In this document: positions 55,601 through 64,000 of the stretch, piece by piece
Layout of the letters: each line of letters starts with the position of its first letter
Numbering within the stretch: position 1 is the first letter of the stretch
Assembly: GCF_037392515.1 (NCBI RefSeq)
Contig: NC_090290.1
Coordinates: 32,881,753-32,945,752 of the forward strand
Origin: Haliotis asinina
Lineage: Eukaryota; Mollusca; Gastropoda; Lepetellida; Haliotidae
DNA: 64,000 nucleotides
Direction: 5' to 3'
Program-made: the position numbers and the translations under genes
The notes under the pieces: generated by a model
Told to the model about the DNA's origin: nothing
Seen by the model: the letters and a program-made list of their open reading frames with translations, nothing else
Database searches by the model: none

Positions 55601-58600
55601 TGTGACCAACCGAACTAATGGTTTGCAAGAGTTAGATGTCGACTACACTAGGTTAAAATCCCTAGCCAAGCAGTAATCGGCCATTACCAGACACTGGTGC
55701 AGTTCTTATTAATTCCATATTAATGTTCACCACACGTGTAAATAGGGATCCTTGGGCGATTACAGACGGTTTTACCATGTTAGATCTGTGTTCCTTGTTT
55801 TGGAGGAAGCGTGCTCACATTGAAATCCAACGCTGTAATCTTCAGCAACCCAACCATTTTGATCTTTGACGGATCCGTCTAAATTTGGATCACAATTACG
55901 TATTCAATTATGCCAACATGTCCAATTAGCCTGTCGTCGTCGGTTATAGTGGGCATAGTAACATCTTCAGTGAAACATTTGAAGTATGGCTCCCTCATAC
56001 CACTCATACCAATATCGGGTAGGACAAAAAAAATTGGAACCATTGCCAGAAACAAACTGTAAAAAGTCTTGTTTGGTTCACTGTTACGCAGTTGTAACCA
56101 TGAAGTTGAATACACAGGAAAAAATACACTGAGGCCTGTAACCAATTTTCAGATTGATTTCAGACTGCATCTTGTGTCATTTTTGGACTATTGAATGTTT
56201 ACAAATGATCAGGCTTGTGCCCAAGTCATCCATCTTGTTTGATCAAATGTCCATGTCTGCTGAATATTATAAAGACCATGGTATGTGATCCCTGAAATTA
56301 AGAATGAAAGTAAGGAGGAAAAGACCATAAACATGTCAAATCTACTGTGAAGACTGTTAGGTTTCCAGACACGAGGATGTTCACTAATTTTATCACTGTC
56401 CATGGATGCGACCTAACATGTAAATATTGACTGACCTGAATAGTGAAAAGAGACTCATAAAAATTGCAATATTCCCACTGCCATATTCTCCTTAGATGCA
56501 TATAACTTTTAATAGGTGTAGGCTAACATCGGTCAACACCATTGGTCATATTCAACCTGTACGTAGCTCTTATTTTGGAATAGAGCCTATGTGAAGTAAT
56601 ATTAGCTTTTGGACAGAACATTTAGGCCATTTTGATTGTTAACAATCCCTTCTAAGTAATATGATGTAAATATGTACTCAGCGTTAGAACAATTTTGGGG
56701 TGTTCTTGGACTTGTAAGTGTAATCTTTGCTGCTAGAGTATTTGAATGTTGGGAGTGGGACCCCTGTCTCTCATTTTTAACATTGTTGTTATGACAAAGA
56801 AACATTTACTAGGTTTTAGTGGGCATATATAGTGTGGACCATGTGCATAAAAATTGAATATGTAGTGATAAAAATTACCCTTATTTTCAGACAAGTCCTA
56901 CGAGCCAGTAAACTTATTTTATATTAACCAACTGTAGTAGGCAAACACACTTAAATGATTATGGTGAGGGTTATTTTTTTTTTTATCAGCTATCAGAAGA
57001 GGGGTATGGATGGAAGTCTTTCCATCTTTATAATCAGCAATGACGCATACCCTTGTTGCCCAGCGGGCCACCAGTAGCATGGTTCTGATTTGACCAGACA
57101 AACTTTTACTTGCCTGGAGGCAAGTGTTAATTTATATTACTGGATGGGAATAACTACAACTTAGAGACCTATGCCTACCATGGTATCGAGTAGATTTTGA
57201 TTTCAGAAACAGTTTGAGATAGATGACCTTGGATAAGGTGGACAATAAGAAGGCATATAACACCATTTTAAACATTCAGTATCAGCCTATTCAGTGTATT
57301 ATATTTATTTTCAAATTGACTAAGTGCAGGTCTAAACTGTAATTGGAGGTAAAAGGTTTGGTACTGTTATACTTATGTCTCTTGCCCCATACAAATCTAG
57401 TAGAACTGATTTTGTTCTTTGGTCAGTTTACATGTTCAGGTTACATGAAACTGAAAAGCCCTGACACACCCGCTCAGTCAGAGCTATGAAGTTCTTGGTA
57501 CATAACTATATCAGTTATTGAAACTAATTCAGTTGCATAGTGAATGATAGTATTTTTGCTTTTTGCATGTTTGAATCAGTGATTCCCATGACACGGAAAA
57601 CCTGCTAATTGATTATATAAAAAGTGTCCATGACTCATACTCATGACACTAGGAAGTCATAAAGACACCGTTAATTGAACTGAAAACACTGCATTGCTAG
57701 TTTGTTTCAAACCGGAAAATAGCCATGACATAGCTGACTTGTAAACTTTAAACTTAGCTTCATCTTACTCTTACTGTTAAGTATGTGGTGAATGTAATAT
57801 GTATCACGGATATTGGGTACTGAATATATAGATAATTATTCATGAATACAATTGAATATTGTAATTAAGTGATTGAAGCACAACATGGAACCTTTTTGTT
57901 AACTGTTAATTTGTCGTAGTAATAACCATTGATCAGACATGACTCAAATTTGATAGGTGTCAAAATTTGGTATGTAATAGACAAACAGTTATAGTCCACA
58001 GTACCATGTGTACCATTGCAAACTAACATGTCTTGCACATATGGCAAGTACATATTCCATTCTTGCATGTCTCACTTTGAAAAAGGACATAAGGTCTCAG
58101 ATAAAACACATTAAGAAATTGCAAATATCCATTCATATTCAGTTTGGGTGACCACAAAGAGTAAAATGAATTCACGAAGGGCTACAGTTTGATTCACAGA
58201 AAATGCGAGTGTATCGAAACAGCCATACTGTTAAGTATTATTTCATAGAGCAGTGGGTTAGCCTAGTGGTCAAAGCGTTGACAGTGTTAAGTTGTCCCAA
58301 CAATAACCATTTATCTCGTGCCACTCAAATTTGGTATGTTCTAGAGTAGACAGTACCATGTGACCACGAATAATGAATTGAGTTCATGAAGTGCTATGGT
58401 TCAAGTGAATCGTAACAGCCTAAGTGTTATGAATGTTTCTTTCTTCCAGTCATCTGCTGATGTTTCCCCTTGCACCACCCCCAGTGGCACACCCCTCAGT
58501 GGTAACCATGCACCAAAGTTTGGTACAGTCATTCCAAATAGGATATTTGTAGGGGGTATTGCGGCTAACGTAAGTAGTGCTGTAAGTATAACATTTTTAT

Positions 58601-61600
58601 GTATTTAGCATGCTGCCTTGCATGGTAAATTTGTTATAATGTAGCGAGTCCTTTTTGTCAAAATTTAAATTTTGTTTAATAGTTCTTAAAGTCACTGACA
58701 GTGTTTACAAATGGTGTTTCAAAGTAAGTGGACATTGTGAGTCTGTCTGACCTTCTGAAAATTCACAGGACCCACAGAATAAAATTAAACACACACTTCA
58801 GATTTAACATTTCTCATAATTGGCATTGAAATTATTAACATATAATGACAAACATTATAAACATAAATTTATAAACAGTGAAGAAGTGTTAGATGCCGCA
58901 AATAACTGCGTCACACAGTCATTGTAATATCTTCAGTCAGCAAGACAACTATATTGTTTTGTATTATTGAAATTCGGAAATGTGACATAACTAATTGAAA
59001 AATAATGTTCTTGTCTTGCAGACAACAGAGGCAGAGTTGAAGCAGTTTTTCACAGCATATGGAGCTGTCAAGGATACCAAAATAATTGCAGATAGAGCTG
59101 GAGTGTCAAAGGGGTGAGTTCTGAATGAACGTTGATATGAATATGATAGGGTTTTGTTTGACATTACAAGTACGGGTGACCATGTAGGAGGAACGAACTA
59201 TTTTGACAGCGATAGTCTATTGCAGCATACGAGTGCGATAGTCTATTGCAACCGAATATTGCAATGCTATAGACTAATGCTTAGTCACTGAATATATGAA
59301 ATGCTTAAAGGAACAAAGAAGCCCAATTTTCATTGAGAAGGAGGCCCAGCAAGACCAGACATTCAGAGACTAATAGCATCTGCATCACATGCTTTGGTAA
59401 TTACCAATTAAAAATCACATCATACAGCCATCAAACAGTGGTATAAGCAACAGGTATATTTACTGGCCCTTGTGTTAAGCCCTGTCCTATTTCCATGCTG
59501 TCATCAACTCAAGTGGCCCAGTAAAGGCATCCCCCATTGCTTAACAGGTTACAGTTTGGAAACTTGCATCCCACAATTTCGCCTAGAGAGTATATGGTCA
59601 AAGTACAAGATCTCTCTGGAACACCAATAAAATTATCTAGGATTTTGAACTTGTCTCCCAAATAAAAGTTTTCATTGGTATAGTATAGGAGAAAGGATAC
59701 AGGTAAACCCCTTCATAGCAGCAAACTGTCCAGTGAAAAGCCCAGGGTCTGTCTTCTGCTTGAGAGTATTCTGGGTGTTTCTAGGTATTAAATCATCCTT
59801 GCTAGATTTCACCTTGCATGCCTCAGTCACTGAGATGCTGTGCCTTTTCAATGTAATCGTGTGGTCAGGCTTGGTGACTTGGTTGACACGTCATCGGTTT
59901 CCAATTGCGTAGATCGATTCTCGTGCTGTTGATCACTGGACAGTTTTGTTCAGACTCCGTAATTTACAGACCTCTGCCATATTGCTGGAACATTACCAAG
60001 TGTTACAGTACAAATTTTATAGATAGCAACTTCTTGGGTTTATCCTTGGGTTTTATATATCCCTTTATTATGCTATCCATAAAATTTGTACTGTATTACT
60101 ATACCAACTTCTAAATGCCTTTGAAGAATTACCAAGTGTGACAAAAAAACTAAACTCACCTAATTTGGGAACAATGCAACATGTCATTTCCCTTTTGTTA
60201 AGACATGATGCCAATTCATTGGTTTGGACATATTTCTTTTATTTGTAGTTTTTCAAGTCCTACCGTTTTGGGTTTTTTTTTCTGGGTGTCTTGATTTCTG
60301 TTATTCACAGTGTTTAATTTGCTGACACAAAACAAAACAAAATTGTTGCTGTAAGAAAGCCTTGCATATGCACAAAGGAGTGATAGTAATGTTTTGATAA
60401 AATGAATGAGATTAAACATGTGACCTCTTTGAAAATAGGTCCTTTCTATATATTGACACTGAGTTATACTGTTTTAGCAATTAGATGAAGTGAGATAATC
60501 AAAACACAACAGTTTGGCACAATAATCCTGTGCCAGGAATAAGACAATCCTTGTTTTAATTTACAGTTTAACTCTAGCCACATTTTCATGAGCAATGGAG
60601 CTGCTATGTGTGGATACAAAGGATGTGACGAACAAATACTGTTTAAAACATAATATTCAGGAGGAACCTTTCCTCAAGATATTGCTTGATAAAGTTGATT
60701 TGTCTCCTTAAGTTCAGAAACTCAGCACATTTTAGTTTCATCTCAAACTCAGCTGGGCAAATTATTTAGACTAAATAGTTCCAGCTATGTTTGGGGAAAG
60801 CCCATACTAAGAATTAGGGCAAGCTGCCAAAATAATCAGTAACTGAATATTGTTAGTTTCAAAAATTATTATTGATTATCGACATGATCATCAATAATGT
60901 CATGCATACACTATTGAGATGAAATTAAGTAATTTACGCAGACAATACACAAAGTTACTGTTAATTAATGGCAGCTTCTAAAATATGCTCAGGACAGTGT
61001 TTAGTTACCAGTGAAGGCATGTCACCACTCACCAGTGATTTCTTTCAAGATCGTTTGCTCCAGACAAGGGGCATATTTGCGTATTTTACTCCATAAAAAT
61101 CACATTTACTCAGTTAATTACAAATCTGGGAGTACAAAAAATGCACAAGAATCACTTACAACCCATACTTTACTCAAACAACTAACTTGGCCTGCACATA
61201 ATTCGTCTTGGCGCCCAAACTCTAGAACAGCATTACTTTCAGTGGTCGGAGATTCCTATATAAGGTAAATAAATATACTGTAATATCCATAGCCACTGTC
61301 TGGAGTTTACAGTAATAGTCACATGACTTAAACCATTTATATTTATATATGTTGGAGAGTATTTGCCCATAAACAGACATTGGAGTAAATACCCAATTGC
61401 TTGAAAAATTATCTGGAGTTCAGGAGGTAGTTCTTTGATATCTGTTGATATCAGTATTCTGTAAATTTATCGTCTATATCAATAGCAGCCCAAATAAAGG
61501 TGGTTTCAGCTCTGTTTGAAAGTCATAAACTTTATCAATAACAACTTCTTTGTTTTCTTTATGATTCAGTGTTTTGGCACAGATTCTTATACCTTTTTTT

Positions 61601-64000
61601 TTTCAAGCAAGAGTGAAGCAATATAGCACAGAACTGATTTTTATACATCCAGGAATCAATCTACTATGACATCTTTGGTGCTGTAAATTTGAAATTTTTT
61701 GTTAAATGTGCATTGAAACACTAATATTAATTTTTGTGGAGATTTAATATCACCTTTATCTACAAGGCATAGATGGATAATATGTGCATAATGAAACAAA
61801 AAATCTCTTAAAGTCATCTACATGCTCGTCTGAAAAGTAACAATTGTCTTCAAAATGCAACAGCTGATTGACATATTGTGGTGTAGGCAGCTGTTCCGAA
61901 TCAAGCTTGTATGCAGCCTAGATTTCTGTCTTGATACTATTATAATATTGTAGTAGTCTATATGCTTCCCAGAATGATTACTTACTTTGCAGACTAACAA
62001 CTTCACTCTGAAATGAACCTATTTTACAGAAGAAAAAAAATCAAAAGTAAAATTAAAAAAAAGAAAATGTAATAAAATGGCGCCCTGACACTTTCTTAAT
62101 TTTCATCTTGGAGTTCTGTTGCACTAGACAAAATTATTCATCACAGGTGAAATTAGATTGAAGTCAGTTGTCTCCTGTTTTCCTAATTATTGGATCATAA
62201 TGCCTGTATAGAGGGCAGTTTGGAAAGAGTAGGAATGCTCCAGTCGATTCTGCAAAGATGAGAATGTGTAACAGAATTTTGCAGATTTGACTGTGAAGGG
62301 TTCAGTCTTGTGAATTATCTAAATTGGAGGAGAGACCACCAACTCATTTTTTCACTCGTACCCTTTTTCATACCCAGAACATACAATGTTGTAGGGATTT
62401 ACCCTGAGTCCTTAATTTTCTTACTGTTTCAGGGGTCCTAGACTACAAAATGGGTGTCCCAGAAATTTAAATATTATTAATATTGTTAATACTTTGGTAT
62501 AATATTGTTAATATCATGACCATCACAGTAATTAAACTGCAAATGATACCATAACCAAGCTAGTAGCAGACTCGGTGATAACTCAACATTTTACTTGATC
62601 AACATTTTAAAAGCAAGTATTCAGACTTTTACTACGTCCCTGTGGATGCGCTGATGTATTTAGTTGTGTCAGTTCTCAATTTCTTTTTGCATGAAGGATG
62701 CAGGAATTTGTGTCCCTGTAAATCCCAGATGTTGGTAGTCATTTCAGTTTCAGTGCAAATTGTTTCAGATATGGATTTGTCACATTTGAAAATCAAGAAG
62801 ATGCGGAAAGGATTATCAAAAAAGAAGTAAGTTTCCCATTCTCTACTTCGGAAAAATGTTTAAGAAATATTGTTGTAATTGCTTTGTTTTCTAACAGGCC
62901 AGAGGTAACTATGTTTTGTTTTGTTTTATTTTATTTCATTTATTGAAATTTTATGTTTGTCAAAGTACACGCTCTTTCTTGACTTGAAATTTTCAAAATC
63001 TTACTCCTGGTTCACAGGTTTGTTTGGCATTTTACAGTTCTTGTGAACCCCAGGAGTGATAAGGAATATGAACATTAATGTTAAACACTGGTCCATGGTT
63101 CTAAAAGATTTCTGCTGAAATACATGAATCCATGTTTTCTTGTCATGAGTGCCTATCTGTGGGTGTGTCCTTCATCAGCTTTGCCTTGCCTTCTCTCTTG
63201 GTGCATTATGCACTGGATGTTGATGAACTGATTTGTTGTATGTTGAAAAAACGTGATAAAATGACATGTCTGATTGATCAGGAATAGGTTTATGAAATAC
63301 ATGTTTTCCAAAGAACTAATACTATATAGTGTTAGTAAAAGTTTTACAATTCAGCCTCAGATGTTTCTTTCCTTTTCACACAGATGGCTTTCACTGATGT
63401 TGAAGAGAATTGTTCTGGTATTTTTCATAAACTTTACAGATTCATTGATTCAAGTGTAATCTATTATTGTGATGTATGGAGAGTAATGCAGGGATCTGCT
63501 GTTAGCAATTTGAAAATTGAGCAGTATTGAATTACCATGCGAGTCCATGGGAATCTTGATCATTGCTTGGGGGGTCACTTCACACGATTTTATTTTTGTT
63601 TTATTTTTATATTTTTATTAACTTATGTCCCATCTCTGCTTGTGTCCAAACGCCATTAGCCTATTATTGATGAGGATCAGACCTGCATGTTGCAGTAAAT
63701 GATAACTAAATGCTGTCGGTTTAACTGTACATAAAAAAAACTTGTTGCACCTTCTGCTCAGTATGACATATGTAATTCTTGAGTTATGGTAAAGAATGAT
63801 TGAACATCCTTATTATTATGGACCTGATAAGATCATTTTGTCTTACTTCATGTTTTAAAAAATGGATTGGGAAAGAAAACTTTGTCAATAGGCCATTTTC
63901 TGAATTCAGAATGGCCTTGTATCAATAGTAAACTTCAGAATTCTAATGGGTCATTTTTCAAGTGTGCAAAGTGCCATGTCCCCTGCCTTTCCCAATCCGT

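Overview
This is a eukaryotic window, most likely from a vetigastropod mollusc close to abalone (Haliotis). The evidence is AT-rich DNA, small exons with GT-AG introns, and many short interspersed repeats ending in a (CACT)n-type tail that I associate with abalone loci. The species is inference; the gene structures and repeats are read from the sequence.

Three host genes can be assembled. (1) A core 1 beta1,3-galactosyltransferase / COSMC family gene on the minus strand has three coding exons (10165-9949, 4780-4116, 2579-2427; 344 aa). It lacks the metal-binding DDD of active T-synthase. (2) A DXD-type glycosyltransferase gene (GT32, alpha1,4-GalT-like) on the minus strand has two exons (30140-29531, 21747-21278; 359 aa) separated by a 7.8-kb intron full of repeats. 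(3) The 5' part of a boule/DAZ-family RNA-binding gene lies on the plus strand, with exons at 55272-55274, 58450-58569, 59022-59113 and 62769-62826. It runs off the right edge. The first two would act in Golgi glycosylation; boule is a germline translation regulator.

The rest is mostly mobile DNA. There are two SINE families (T: tRNA-derived with A and B boxes; H: a different head) that share one 3' tail, and an I-group LINE (24.4-27.9 kb, minus) that ends in the same tail and so is the likely source of their mobilisation. There are four copies of a TTAA-flanked DNA transposon with a THAP zinc-finger relic (Kolobok-like), one split by a nearly intact DD34D mariner. A second LINE (31.1-34.9 kb, plus) carries an endonuclease, RT and in-frame Asp repeats. 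Smaller remains include a Tc1-like relic, a Penelope-like GIY-YIG fragment, other LINE scraps, foldback elements, several minisatellites and two long inverted-repeat pairs.

Layout: 0-2.4 kb intergenic; 2.4-10.2 kb gene 1; 10.2-21.3 kb intergenic with SINEs and the nested Kolobok/mariner; 21.3-30.1 kb gene 2; 30.2-55.2 kb intergenic and repeat-rich; 55.3-64.0 kb boule. No CRISPR, rRNA or functional tRNA gene was seen.
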